Assembly (NCBI RefSeq): GCF_965638725.1
Contig: NC_134961.1
Span: forward strand, 1,116,001-1,180,000
Length of the DNA: 64,000 bases
Origin: Aptenodytes patagonicus
Taxonomy: Eukaryota; Chordata; Aves; Sphenisciformes; Spheniscidae
Direction of reading: 5' to 3'
Shown: piece by piece, positions 11,537 to 21,873 of the stretch
Layout of the letters: the number at the start of each line of letters is the position of its first letter
Numbering within the stretch: the first letter of the stretch is position 1
The notes under the pieces: model-generated
What the model saw: the letters and a program-made list of their open reading frames with translations, nothing else
Databases searched by the model: none
Told to the model about the DNA's origin: nothing
Translations under genes and position numbers: made by a program

Positions 11537-14500
11537 GTGAGTGGTGGCAGGGCAGCCGGAGATCCATCATCTCAGTGGAGTTTTAGATTAAATAATGGGA
11601 CGAGGTGGGGCACCAAGGTGTGAGGATTGACAGTGGTTCCTGGTCCAAGGGCTTGGGGACCATTGTGCTGGCTCAGGGGTAATGGCTGTCTCTGAAGACA
11701 AATGATCTTGCTCAGACTTTTCTCTCTGCATGGGCTTGGTTTCCAGGAGGAAACGTCATTTCATGATTGTGTTCTTTGCTTTCTTTGACTCTAATTTCGA
11801 TAGCTGCTGCCTTGACCAAGCAGCTCCTAACAAAACAGCCTGCCACGACTTTGGGATGGCATCATCTCGAGGAGGACTTTGGCAGGTTGCTCTGGAGGGC
11901 TCTGGTTTACCCCCTGCTACCTTCAGAGTCAGATGGGGTGCTCCACTGCTGCCTTTCCCCATCACCCCTGAGCAACATGCCCGGGGCTCGCACAAGACCC
12001 AACTCTCCTGCTCTCCTCTCCTGCAGAGGCTTGGATCAATCGCTACCGCAAGCAGCTGGTGAGGTCCATCTCGCCGCAGTTCCTGGAGGAGATCATCTGC
12101 TACCTGCGGAGGCTGGACCTCCTCACGGCGGAGGAGGCCGGCCGGGCACAGGAGGCGAGCTCCCTGCCCGAGCAGGTGAGGGCGGTGGTGGACGTCCTGG
12201 CTGGCAAGGGCAGCTACGCCTCCCAGTCCCTGCAGACCTTCATCGAGACCACCAATTCCCAGCTCTACCTTCACATCACTGTCTATGGTAGGCAGTCCAC
12301 TTTGGACCCAATTAGGGGTGTCTGCACACACGTCCTGGGTGCGGGCACTTGCTGGAGCACCCCGAGATGTGCACAGAGCTAGGCAGCATTGGCAGCTTTG
12401 ATGGGAGGGTCCATGCAAGTGGCGGTGCCATCTCAGGGTCTCCGCTGGGGAAGGACACAGCCAGCGGGTGACAAGGGCTCTCTGCCAGTTCTAAGGGACC
12501 TTCCTTCAGGCCCCTTGCTGCCCTCAGCACACCTCTCTGGGTAGCCTGAGGAGTCTTTAATGTCCTCAACGTCCGGATCACACCAGTCACTCCCAGCAGC
12601 TGGGCTGGGAATGGGGGGACGGCAGGAGGAGGACAGCTGGGCATCCCTGACCCCATCCGTTGGTGGCTGCCCCAGCTTCAGGCTCTCCTTGCAACCCTTC
12701 TGCCAGGAGAGGTTTCCCTGGTTTCCCTCCTGGTTGGAAGGCTCCAACCTTGGCTGGTGTCTGCTCTGAATCTCTCACAGCACCATCCCCTGCTTGTCCA
12801 GCCTTTGCTGGAGGGTTTAAATACGCTGTACCAGGGGCCGTGGTACCTGAGCCAGGTGAGCAGGACAGGTCCAGAGATGGTCACCAGCTTCAGCCAAGAG
12901 TCCAACTCATCAGACAAGTCCATGGCGATGAGACAGGGCTGAGGTCAAGCCGGGAAGTCAATTCAGAGGTCAGGATCAGGTCCAGCGAGGGCAACCAGGT
13001 TCAGACACAGTCCAGTGGTCACCAGGCAAGTGCAGAGCGATGAGGTCCAGGATCAAGGTCCAGATCAACAAGGTCCATAGCAGGCACAGGCACGATGGCG
13101 CTGTAGAGAAGTGCTCCTACAACATAGCTTAGGCAGGGGCTGAAGGCCCAGGGCTGAGCTTAAATGGGCTCCTAGACCGATGGGTGAGGCTGGTCAGGGC
13201 CGTTTAAGACTGTTAGTGCCCTCCGGGCCCTGGCACATACCTTCCTGCCCGGACATAAGGGCTCCGTGCAGCTTCCCCTCTGCATGGGCATGGCAGAAAA
13301 GTGAAGCAGCGTCTGTCATTTGAATCTGTGGTTACCACCCTCCTCATCATCCCCCCGTTTCGTTTCTCTCTGTGCAGAACCCATGGTGCAGAAGCACCTG
13401 GAGAGCCTCCAAAGCTACTATGGGAATGGCTTGGAGACGGGTCCCCTCCAGCGACTCACGAACCTGCTGCTGGTGGAAGGCTTGACTGATATCCAGCAGA
13501 AGGAGCATGACATCCTGCAGATTGAAGCCACCAAAGGCCTACAAAATGTATACAAAAGCATCCCTCTGGAGAAGCTCTTCCTGCCTCTCTCCAAGGTCAG
13601 CATCCCACCTCGGATCTCTGTCACCATCGGAGTGGCCGGGATTGGCAAAAGCACACTGGTGAAGCTGTTTGTCTACACCTGGGCAAAGGGGGAGATCAAC
13701 AGGGACATCATCTTTGTGCTGCCCCTCACCTTCCGGGAGCTCAACACCTACGAGAAGCTCTCTGCCGAGAGGCTCATCTGCTCGGCGTTCCCTCACATCA
13801 CCGAGCCGAACTGCATCTCGGCGGGAGCCGCCAGGACCCTGCTGATCCTCGACGGCTTGGACGAGTTCAAGACTCCTTTGGATTTTTCCAACACGGTAGT
13901 ATGCACCGATCCCAAAAAGGAGATCCAAGTGGACAATCTGATCACCAACATTATACGTGGCAACCTGCTGCAGGAGGCTTCTGTCTGGGTCACGTCGCGG
14001 CCAACGGCAGCCAGCCAAATCCCCGGCGGGCTTGTTGACCGGATGACAGAAATAAGAGGTTTCAGAGCTGCAGAGATGAAGGACTTCTTGGACCAGATGT
14101 TCCTTGACAACAGAGACCTATCCGACCAAGTCCTGCATCACATCAGGGCTAACAGGTCGTTACGCATCATGTGCACCGTTCCTGGCTTTTGCTGGATTTC
14201 TGGCTCCTCAATCGGTTATTACCTAAAAAATAGCGCCGATCAATCCCAAGAAACAACTGCCGTCCCCAAGACCCTATCAGAAATCTACTCCTATTATTTT
14301 AAAATGGCTCTGAGCAGCGACTGGCCGGAAAAGCCAAGAGAAACACTCAGGATCGAGCAAGCTGTGAACAACAGCAAGAAGATAGTGGGCAGCCTGGGCA
14401 GACTGGCCTTCTACGGGCTGCTCAAAAAGAAATATGTGTTTTATGAGCAGGACATGAAGGCGTACGGCATTGACCTTTCCTTGCTGCAGAGCAGCTTGTG

Positions 14501-17500
14501 CAGTCGACTCCTGCTCAAAGAAGAGATGCAGTCCTTCACAGCCTACTACTTCTCCCACTTAACCATACAGGAGTTTCTCGCGGCTATTTATTATTACACG
14601 GCTGCGAAGCGGGCAATATTCGACCTCTTCACGGAGAGCGGCATGTCCTGGCCCAAGTTGGGTTTCCTCAACCACTTCAAGAGTGCTGTTCAGAGGTCGC
14701 TGCAGGCAGAGGACAGGCAGCTGGACATCTTTGTGCGTTTTCTCTCTGGGCTCCTCTCCCCGCAGGTGAACAAGCTGCTCTCTGGGTGGCTGCTGGTGAA
14801 GGACGAGCACAACAGCTTCAGGAGCCAAGCGATCAGCTTCCTCCAGGGCTGCCTGAACACCGACTACGTCATCTCCTCACGGACAGTCAACACCATGCAC
14901 TGCTTGTACGAAATTCAGCACATGGAGATCGCTAAGACTGTGGAAGAAGCAATGAAGAACGAGAGCTTGGCCGGGAGGCTCACCCCTGTGAACTGCTCTG
15001 CCCTGGCTTATCTCCTGCAGGTCTCTGATGTCTGCATGGAGGAGACGAACCTCTCCAACTGCCTCACCTACAACATCTGTAAGAGCCTGCTCTCCCAGCT
15101 CCTCTTCTGCCACAACCTCAGGTGAGTCCCGGTTGGATTGCACCGGGAGAAGCAAGCAGGGATGCCGGGCTGTGACTCAAAATCCCGGGCGTCGATGGGA
15201 GACATGGGCCCACCAACACTGTCCATCAGCAGAGAGCTGCCCTAGGGCTGGCACTGGGTCAGCTCTGCTTCTGTGGTTCAGTTTTTCCACCCGTGATGGG
15301 CAGATGTCACGGGAGGGTAGTTCTTTCTCCACTTTGTTCTCCAAACGCTTGCTTTTGCTCTTTCCTTGTATCTTCTCCAGGCTGGACAATAACCAGTTTA
15401 AGGACAACGTGATGGAGCTGCTGGGCAGTGTGCTGAGCGTGAAGGACTGCCAGATCCAGAAGCTCAGGTAGGACCTGGCCCAGGGCAGACAGGCTGTTCC
15501 TGGGGAGGCAGAGTGGAGCTGGGGGCACTTCAAAACCAGGGTGAGGGTCCTCCAGGAACGTCTCTCCCACTGGCTCCCCAGGGTGCCTAGTGACGAGGAC
15601 AGCCCCACATGATCTCCTGCACCCAGGCACAGTGACCTTACCCCCTGCGTCCCCGCGGCGGCTGGGCAGGCTGTCTTGCCCAGCCTTCCTGGGACTGCTG
15701 CTTCCTCACTGTTCCTAAAAATTTGCGTAGAAATCCATGGGTTATCCCAACAAACTGCTTCCCAAGGTCACAGCTGTTTGTTGGACACCCGAGGCTCCGC
15801 ACGGAGCATCTGAAGTCTGGAGGGGACGTGCTCCCGACCCCCGCACAGAGAGATGCCTCGCCCCAGACAGATGGGTCCCCACTTTCCCCACCTCCCTGCC
15901 CTTCTTCCTGGCTGCGCATAGAGTCCCCCATGCTGCGGTCTGAGGTCCCTTTTCGTGACACGAATGAACTTTAAGTCTAGAAACTCCCCTTCCACTCTGT
16001 CCTTGCAATCCCCTGCCTGGCGTCCACCCCAGGAGAGCAGACCTTGGGGCATCCACCACTTTGCATGGTTGTACCACGAACCAAACGCTCCCCGTGGCTC
16101 CCCTCTGCTCACCCGTCCCAGCTGCGTCCTGGGACATGCCGGGGCTGCAAAAGCCTCTTTCTCCCCCTGAAAAACACTCGATTTTTCTTTTTCCGGGCAG
16201 CTTGGCAGAAAATCAGATCAGCAATAAGGGAGCCAAAGCACTGGCCAGGTCGCTGATGGTGAACAGGAGCTTGACGGTGCTGGAGTAAGTGTTCCCCCTT
16301 TACCAGCTCCGGCCACGCACGCGTTCCCCACCGGGAACCATTCCCATGGCCGCAGCGGGGCCGGATCCCAGCCGGCCTGACCGACCTGGGGAGGGTCTCC
16401 AGCCCCCAAAGCCACCACCGCTCAAGAGGTGAACGTAACTCTTGCGAGCTGCTGGCCTGATGTCCCACCTCAGCAGTGCCTGAGATTGTGCCACCTGGAG
16501 GCGTTTGGCTTAAACCGGGCACACGCCACTCTGGCTTCGCTAACCTTGGCTTTTCTGCCCGTCTCACCCCAGCCTGCGGAGCAACTCCATCGGCCCCACC
16601 GGAGCAAAAGCACTGGCTGATGCCCTTAAAAAAAATCAAGTCCTGCTCTCCCTGAAGTAAGTCTCAACTTCTGCAGCACCTCTGGGAGCAGATCCCCAGG
16701 ACAAGCCCCCTCCAGCCCTCTCCTGTCCCATCGAGGTTTTCCCCACCTCGAGGGCCAGCAGGTGGAGAGACCCTGGGCACAACCCGCTTTGGTTGTGCTG
16801 GGCAGCGAGCACGAGTGCAGCTGGCAGAGACCCGGTGACCAGGGCAGCCCTGGGCCAGAGATGTTGGGACCCTCCCACCTCTCAGCTTCAGTGGGTCCAG
16901 GTCGAGGTCCAGGTCCAGGTCCACCCCTCGTGCAGGAGCTCACAGGGTGCTGGTGCATGGGAGAAGGCATCTCCCATGGGAGAGGGGGGAGGGAGACTCC
17001 CGGGCAGGGATGCTCGGGGGGCCAGACGCCCTTTTCACACCAGGGACGGGGGCAAGCAAACGCCAGGGCAGGCAACCACCACCCTGCATGGCCCCTCGCC
17101 CCACTGCGGTGGCTGCCGTGCACCGCTTCGCTCCCCTCTCCTTGCAGCCTGCAGCACAACGCCGTCAAGGAGGATGGTGCCACCTTCCTGGCCGAGGCCC
17201 TGTTGACCAACCACAGGCTGATGACCCTGCAGTGAGTGACTGGGACCTGCTGTCCCCCCCTCCTAGCCACCCAGCAGACCGAGGTGCCACCGACGGGGAC
17301 GTGGCACCCAATATTCATGGGTGCTTTCCTTACCTTTGCAGCCTGCAGAAAAATGCCATCGGAGCCCACGGTGCCAGGAAAATAGCAGAGGCGCTAAAGC
17401 AGAACTGCAGCCTGAAGGAGCTGACGTAAGAGCAGCACGAGGCGGAGGGGTGGTGATGCCAGCGCCACGTCTCCCGGGATCCGTGGGCCGGAGCGATGGG

Positions 17501-20500
17501 CAGGGGGCTGGGCCATGCGACACAGGCAGGACGGACTCTGCTAGCTTTGCCCAAAGGGGTTGGTGTGGGTGGAGGGGGGCAAGAACTGCAGCGCTGCTTT
17601 TGGAGTGAGCCTGCAGAGATGCTCTCCGTATCTCCGGGGATGCAGGGAGCCACGTAAAGAACCGAGAGGCCAAGTCTTCTCTCCCGCAGAGGCAAGTGGC
17701 AGGCCTCCAGGCCCCGTGGACACATTAAAAGCTATTTCAGCTCAAAACCAACATACAAGAACAGAGGTGTATGTAGGTTAGAAATGAGACCGCAGCAAGT
17801 TCATGGTTATTGCTGGAGCAGAAAGAGCCTGGGGGAGATGAATCCTTTGCCGGCAGATCTAAGCTGGTTGCAGCGCGGCTGCCGGTAACGCCGGCAGCGT
17901 CTGACACACTTCCTCTTGTGTCTTAGACTCTCCAGCAACTCGGTAGGAGACAATGGCTCGGTTGCCTTGGCTGAAGCTCTGAAGGTGAACCACAGTCTGC
18001 AAAGCCTCGAGTAAGTCCCCCCTCCACGCCTGCTCTCCTGCTTGCCCAACAGAGCCCAGTCCAGCCTCCTCACTCCAGCAGCACCTCCCACCCTCTCCAG
18101 GCTCCTTCCCCTGTCCCCAGAGCCCCTCGTACCGCCCCAGATCCTCCCCACGTCTCTCCCACTCGGCGTCCCCTGGAGCAGCACGGGGCCATGGGTGCTC
18201 TGTGCAGGCTGGAGCACCATGCAGCAGCCCCAGGCAGCGCCGGCAGCAGCCAGGCTGGCCCTGCCTTCGCCAAGGGAGCACTGAAGGAGTTAATCCTCAA
18301 CCCAGATGATGATCTTTTTTCTGCTTTTGGAGGATACTAGCAGCTTTGGGCCTGCTCTCTCTCTCAAATGTGATGGGAATTGGCTAACGAGGAAGGTAAC
18401 AGGCTGGGGCCTGGCAGAGTCAGGGTGGGATGGTGCAACCTTCATCCCCCTTGGGAATGGCAGCCAGAGAGGACCGTTCCTCCCGCCCCAGGGCTGGTGG
18501 CTCCTGGGGACAAGCTGCTGTGCCCTGGGTCCATCACTAGCTTCCCACAGTGTGACAAGGACCCCAAGACTGCAGGAACTGCATCCCCAGCTGAGCTGGC
18601 AGCCGTGGTGACAGCCGGCTGGGGACACGGCTGCCCCGAAGTGCCGGCAAACCCCGTCACCTCTGCTCGGTGGGGCCGGTGCTGCCGTGGTGAGCAGGGG
18701 ATGCCAATCCTGGCCTGGCTGCTCCTGAAGTTGGTCCTTTAGCCTCGGCTCCCCCCATCTCCTGTGTCTGGGAGATGCCCGTTTCTCAGTGAAATGGGCA
18801 AATGGGCACTTTTCACCCCAAACACAACCCCGCAGCCTACCTGCGATGCCAAGACTGGCCCGTCCTCATGCCTTCCCCCATTTGTCTCAGTCTCCAGAGC
18901 AACTCCATCAGCAGTGCTGGGGTCACCGCACTGACAGCGGCTCTCTGCTCCAACAAGGGACTCATCAACCTCAAGTAAGTGACAGTCCCTCCGGCCACCC
19001 TGGCCAAAAGCTGCTGCCGGGACACGGGATGCGAGAACTTTTCCTTGTGCCTGGTTGTTTCCACAAGTGCTCTGGGATGCTGAAAGCAGCCCCTGTCCCT
19101 CCTCTGGCTGTGAGCATCTTCTCTCTGTCGTTAGCCTTCTCCCCTTGGGACAGTATCAGTTCAGCCGTGTCTGGCAATGAAATGATGGCAGCAGGGATGG
19201 GAGGCTGGGAAAAAGCCCCAACGGTGTCGGTGCTCGCAGCTGTAGGATGCACAGGGAATGGAGATGCAGGGAATGGAGATGCAGATGCCGATGGGGATGC
19301 AAGTCAGACAGACTGCCCGTTGCAATAGATGGTCTCAGCCCCAGAGCGGGGGGCGAGGTGGGCTGTGGAGGAGCAACCGATGCCCTGCCTCGGCCACTCC
19401 TCCCCAGCCCCGTGTCTTTGCCCAGCCTTCGGGAGAACTCCATCAGCAAGGAGGGGGGCCCCGCCATTGCCCGCGCCCTGCGGACCAACAGCACCCTCAG
19501 GAAGCTGGAGTAAGTCCCATGGGCCCCAGGAGGGCACCCACACTGCTGCGCGATGTCGCTGGACTTGTCCCAAACTCTGTGTGCGTGACTTGCATCCTCT
19601 GTCCCCTGCCTCTAGCTTAGCAGCAAACCTGCTGTATGACGAAGGCGGCAAGGCCATCGCTTTAGCGATGAAAGAGAACCGAGCGCTCACGTCCCTCCAG
19701 TGAGTTTCCCCTTGGACCTGGATGGTTTTGAAGCCCCTTGTGTGGGCGCAGGGCAGGGACAGTGCTCCTGGGCCTCAGCTCCTCCAGGCTGTGAGAGCGG
19801 GTCACCCTTCCATGGGAGGTGTGCTGTGCCATCCCAGATGGACCCACGGGGTCTTGCACATGGGTCACCTCCCAGCCTCCACCACGCTGGATGGGAGTGG
19901 ATGGGTGCTGAGCCTGCAGGGATCAGGGTGTCCTCGCAGCCCCGGACTTCACCTCCCGTTCTCTCCTGTTTGCAGCTTGCAGTGGAACTTCATCCAGGCA
20001 AAAGCTGCCACGGCCCTGGCACAAGCACTACAGTCCAACGGCAGCCTGGCCAGCCTCGAGTAAGTGGGGACATGGGCAGGCAGGTCCTGGGCAGCGTTTT
20101 CCTACTGGGACCTGCCCAAGGACTCTGCCCTCACGCTGCTCCAGGGGAGGTGGCTTTGCCTGCTGCCTCCTCCATGCGCTCCAGTCCATCCTGTGTCCCC
20201 ATCGCATGTCCCTGGCTGGGGATGCTGTAAGTGCATGGTGGCCTGGGGGCCCCCCCCAAGCCATTTGGGAAAGCCTGGCACACCGTGCTCTGCGCTTGCT
20301 GCCCCTCGCTGCCTGTCTCCCTGCTCCTGGGTGCCTGGGCCGTGGGCAGACGCAGCACTTGCATGTCTTAGCTTGCAGGAGAATGCCATCGGAGACGAGG
20401 GAATGGCCGCCCTCTCCGCTGCGCTGAAGGTCAACACAACCCTGGCAGATCTCCAGTGAGTATCCAGGCTGCGGCAGGGCCCTGGCATCACAGCCTGTCT

Positions 20501-21873
20501 AATTAGCTTCTCTAATTAGCACAGCACAGCCACCTCACGACATGCGCTGAAGGGTCCTTGTTCTCTTGCAGCCTGCAGGTGGCTTCAGTTGGCGTGGCTG
20601 GTGCCCAAGCCCTGGCAGAAGCCTTGATGGTCAACAAGAGCCTGCAGATCCTGGAGTAAGTGCCCTTTGGGGCCACGAAGTCCCCATGGCTGCGACACCA
20701 CTCCCTGGGGGTGTCCGAGACCCTGGTTCTTAGCTCAGCACCGCTTCCACCCTTGCAGCATGTCCTACCAGACTTGCCTTGCCTGTCCCTTGACTTGCTG
20801 GTGTGAGGCCACCTCTCCCACCTCCTCCTCTCACCCACAGACGGCACGGGGCTGTCCCGGGCTGTCCCACCTCACCACCTGCCTTCCTCCGCAGCTTGCG
20901 GGGAAACTCCATTGGTGTGGCAGGGGCCAAGGCGATGGCCAACGCGCTGAAGGTGAACCGCAGCCTCCGCCGGCTCAAGTAAGTACCCCGCTCCCTGGGA
21001 CGGGAACCAAAAAGAGCCTTTCCAGACCTTCCTGGAGGGAGCAGCGAGGGGATGGCCAGGCCAGCAGCTCTCAGTGGGGCAAACCCCTGAGCTGGTGGCT
21101 TTTCCCAACGCCCATGCACATGGCATGCATTCCCTCCTGGTGGCCACGTCTCCCTGGCCTGTGCTTTCTGATCCTCCCGCCTCCCGCAGCCTGCAGGAAA
21201 ACTCCCTGGGCATGGACGGAGCCATCTGCATTGCCACCGCTCTGAAGGGCAACCACGGCCTCACCTATGTGAAGTAAGTGGCTGCTGAGCTGGATGGTAA
21301 GGCCGGGATGGGGGAGACCACGGGAACCATCAAGGGACCCTCCCCATCAGTGGCACTGTCCATTCCCGGCTGCCCTACAGGGACCTCCCCAGTGGGGCAG
21401 GGGGCAAGGGCGCCCTGTGCTCCTCCCGGCGTGACAGCCACCATCCTCGCACAGCTCCAGACCCCACAGCTCCTCTCTGGGAATGCCTCTGGGGCGAAGA
21501 ACCGCCCCAAAAGCCAAATACTCTCCAAAATGTCACAGGGACGGGCTGGCTCAGCCCCTCCAGCTCCCCAGAGGCTTCCTCCAGCTTCTCACCTGGCTGC
21601 CTCTGGGCTCTCAAACTCAGAGTCCTCTGTGACCGGGGTCCCAGCAAGAGCTCCTGGGTGGTGTAGGGAGGGTGCAGATGATGCTGGATGCTGGTGCAAA
21701 GCTGGGGAGCATCTCTCGTACCCACCAAGGTTCCTGCTCTGCCTTGTGTCCAAGCCTGAACTCCTCTTCTCTTTGCTCCCAGCCTGCAGGGGAACCGCAT
21801 CGGCCAGTCGGGAGCCAAGATGATCTCCGATGCTATCCGGACAAACTCACCCGACTGCGTCGTGGACGTGTGA
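11530..21873 (+). CDS. NLRC3: NLRC3: CARD-NACHT-LRR innate immune regulator, 18 coding exons
   Basis: NLRC3 is a cytosolic NOD-like receptor that in mammals dampens innate and T-cell signalling (TRAF6/NF-kB, STING-TBK1). Coding exons: 11530-11536, 12027-12287, 13378-15121, 15381-15467, 16201-16284, 16573-16656, 17148-17231, 17342-17425, 17927-18010, 18891-18974, 19426-19509, 19616-19699, 19976-20059, 20372-20455, 20572-20655, 20895-20978, 21190-21273, 21783-21873. They sum to 3282 bases, or 1093 residues plus stop, close to the human 1065. The order is CARD (about residues 1-89), NACHT with Walker A GVAGIGKST (Lys about 180) and Walker B LLILDGLDE (about 248), then LRRs from about 671. Every splice site is GT/AG and every junction keeps frame. 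Start choice: ATG GAA G at 11530 is the nearby ATG whose phase matches exon 2. The first exon is the least certain part. Confidence 0.95.
12027..12287 (+). CDS. NLRC3: NLRC3 exon 2, CARD domain
   Basis: The 261-base exon encodes AWINRYRKQLVRSISPQFLE, then a pattern typical of a six-helix death-fold CARD: YLRRLDLLTAEEA, EQVRAVVDVLAGKGSYASQ and LQTFIETTNSQLYLHITVY. Only the part around EQVxAxxDxLAGKGS resembles the human NLRC3 N terminus as I recall it, so this bird copy looks more complete. A CTCTCCTGCAG acceptor and a GTAGGC donor flank it, in phases 1 and 1. CARDs mediate homotypic contacts with other CARD proteins; the partner here is unknown. Confidence 0.88.
12860..13250. repeat. Degenerate GGTCCA-rich repeat in NLRC3 intron 2
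   Basis: About seven copies of (A)GGTCCA or near-matches (AAGTCCA, CAGTCCA) recur at irregular 20-50 base spacing from 12868 to about 13077. They are followed by a GC-rich segment up to the pyrimidine tract before exon 3. No protein is encoded. It looks like part of an interspersed GC-rich repeat or a decayed tandem array; I cannot name the family. Confidence 0.55.
13378..15121 (+). CDS. NLRC3: NLRC3 exon 3, NACHT ATPase module
   Basis: The 1744-base exon begins EPMVQKHLESLQ and ends CHNLR. It holds the nucleotide-binding core: Walker A GVAGIGKSTLV (13629 on), Walker B LLILDGLDEF (13839-13868), and the conserved stretch DFSNTVVCTDPKKEIQVDNL, then ITNIIRGN and TSRP (sensor region). The helical part LGRLAFYGLLKKKYVFYEQD is followed by IFDLFTESGMSWPKLGF. 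All are nearly identical to human NLRC3. The exon starts in phase 1 and ends in phase 2, with a TCTGTGCAG acceptor and GTGAGTC donor. A single large exon for NACHT is usual in NLR genes. Confidence 0.96.
15381..15467 (+). CDS. NLRC3: NLRC3 exon 4, first LRR-region exon (87 bases)
   Basis: It encodes LDNNQFKDNVMELLGSVL then SVKDCQIQKL. It is one codon longer than the 13 exons that follow, with the same extra residue in the human repeat. TTCTCCAG acceptor, GTAGGA donor, phases 2 and 2. Confidence 0.93.
16201..16284 (+). CDS. NLRC3: NLRC3 exon 5, LRR unit
   Basis: An 84-base, 28-residue unit opening LAENQISNKGAKALARSL and ending in NRSLTVLD, almost the same as human. GGGCAG acceptor and GTAAGT donor, phases 2 and 2. 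Confidence 0.95.
16573..16656 (+). CDS. NLRC3: NLRC3 exon 6, LRR unit
   Basis: An 84-base unit opening LRSNSIGPTGAKALADAL with the run of Lys codons KKN before QVLLSLN. CCCCAG acceptor and GTAAGT donor, phase 2 at both ends. Confidence 0.95.
16891..16925. repeat. GGTCCA hexamer microsatellite in NLRC3 intron 6
   Basis: About five tandem hexamers, one altered to GGTCGA. On the minus strand it gives the Asp-Leu repeats of a spurious frame. The same hexamer is scattered through NLRC3 intron 2. Confidence 0.85.
17148..17231 (+). CDS. NLRC3: NLRC3 exon 7, LRR unit
   Basis: An 84-base unit opening LQHNAVKEDGATFLAEAL and ending NHRLMTLH. CTTGCAG acceptor and GTGAGT donor. Confidence 0.94.
17342..17425 (+). 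CDS. NLRC3: NLRC3 exon 8, LRR unit
   Basis: An 84-base unit opening LQKNAIGAHGARKIAEAL and ending NCSLKELT. It is separated from exon 7 by only 110 bases. TTTGCAG acceptor and GTAAGA donor. Confidence 0.94.
17927..18010 (+). CDS. NLRC3: NLRC3 exon 9, LRR unit
   Basis: An 84-base unit opening LSSNSVGDNGSVALAEAL and ending NHSLQSLD. TGTCTTAG acceptor and GTAAGT donor. Confidence 0.94.
18891..18974 (+). CDS. NLRC3: NLRC3 exon 10, LRR unit
   Basis: An 84-base unit opening LQSNSISSAGVTALTAAL and ending NKGLINLN. The 880-base intron before it contains no further unit; order and number match the human series here. TTGTCTCAG acceptor and GTAAGT donor. Confidence 0.94.
19426..19509 (+). CDS. NLRC3: NLRC3 exon 11, LRR unit
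   Basis: An 84-base unit opening LRENSISKEGGPAIARAL and ending NSTLRKLD. TTGCCCAG acceptor and GTAAGT donor. The intron just upstream carries a short GGAATGGAGATGCA duplication near 19255-19282. Confidence 0.94.
19616..19699 (+). CDS. NLRC3: NLRC3 exon 12, LRR unit
   Basis: An 84-base unit opening LAANLLYDEGGKAIALAM and ending NRALTSLH. The intron before it is only 106 bases. CCTCTAG acceptor and GTGAGT donor. Confidence 0.94.
19976..20059 (+). CDS. NLRC3: NLRC3 exon 13, LRR unit
   Basis: An 84-base unit opening LQWNFIQAKAATALAQAL and ending NGSLASLD; the human unit opens LQWNFIQAGAAQAL. GTTTGCAG acceptor and GTAAGT donor. Confidence 0.95.
20372..20455 (+). CDS. NLRC3: NLRC3 exon 14, LRR unit
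   Basis: An 84-base unit opening LQENAIGDEGMAALSAAL and ending NTTLADLH. TGTCTTAG acceptor and GTGAGT donor. Two TAATTA sites 13 bases apart (20500 and 20513) lie in the following intron. Confidence 0.94.
20572..20655 (+). CDS. NLRC3: NLRC3 exon 15, LRR unit lacking the usual Asn
   Basis: An 84-base unit opening LQVASVGVAGAQALAEAL and ending NKSLQILD. The other units have Asn at the fourth position (LxxN); here it is Ala-Ser in its place, as in the human unit LQVASIG. CTTGCAG acceptor and GTAAGT donor. Confidence 0.94.
20895..20978 (+). CDS. NLRC3: NLRC3 exon 16, LRR unit
   Basis: An 84-base unit opening LRGNSIGVAGAKAMANAL and ending NRSLRRLN. CTCCGCAG acceptor and GTAAGT donor. Confidence 0.95.
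21190..21273 (+). CDS. NLRC3: NLRC3 exon 17, LRR unit
   Basis: An 84-base unit opening LQENSLGMDGAICIATAL and ending NHGLTYVN, with an almost identical human counterpart. CCCGCAG acceptor and GTAAGT donor. Confidence 0.95.
21783..21873 (+). CDS. NLRC3: NLRC3 last coding exon, final LRR and stop
   Basis: It encodes LQGNRIGQSGAKMISDAI then RTNSPDCVVDV and a TGA at 21871-21873. The human end is similar (TNAPTCTVEM). GCTCCCAG acceptor. The 3' untranslated region follows in the same exon. Confidence 0.95.

Noticed and set aside
11767-12291. 174-codon plus-strand frame over the CARD exon
   Set aside because: It is out of frame with NLRC3 and extends into intron 1. Only its part after the splice is considered, as an upstream ORF.
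13539-14018. 159-codon minus-strand frame inside the NACHT exon
   Set aside because: It is an antisense shadow of strongly conserved NLRC3 coding sequence.
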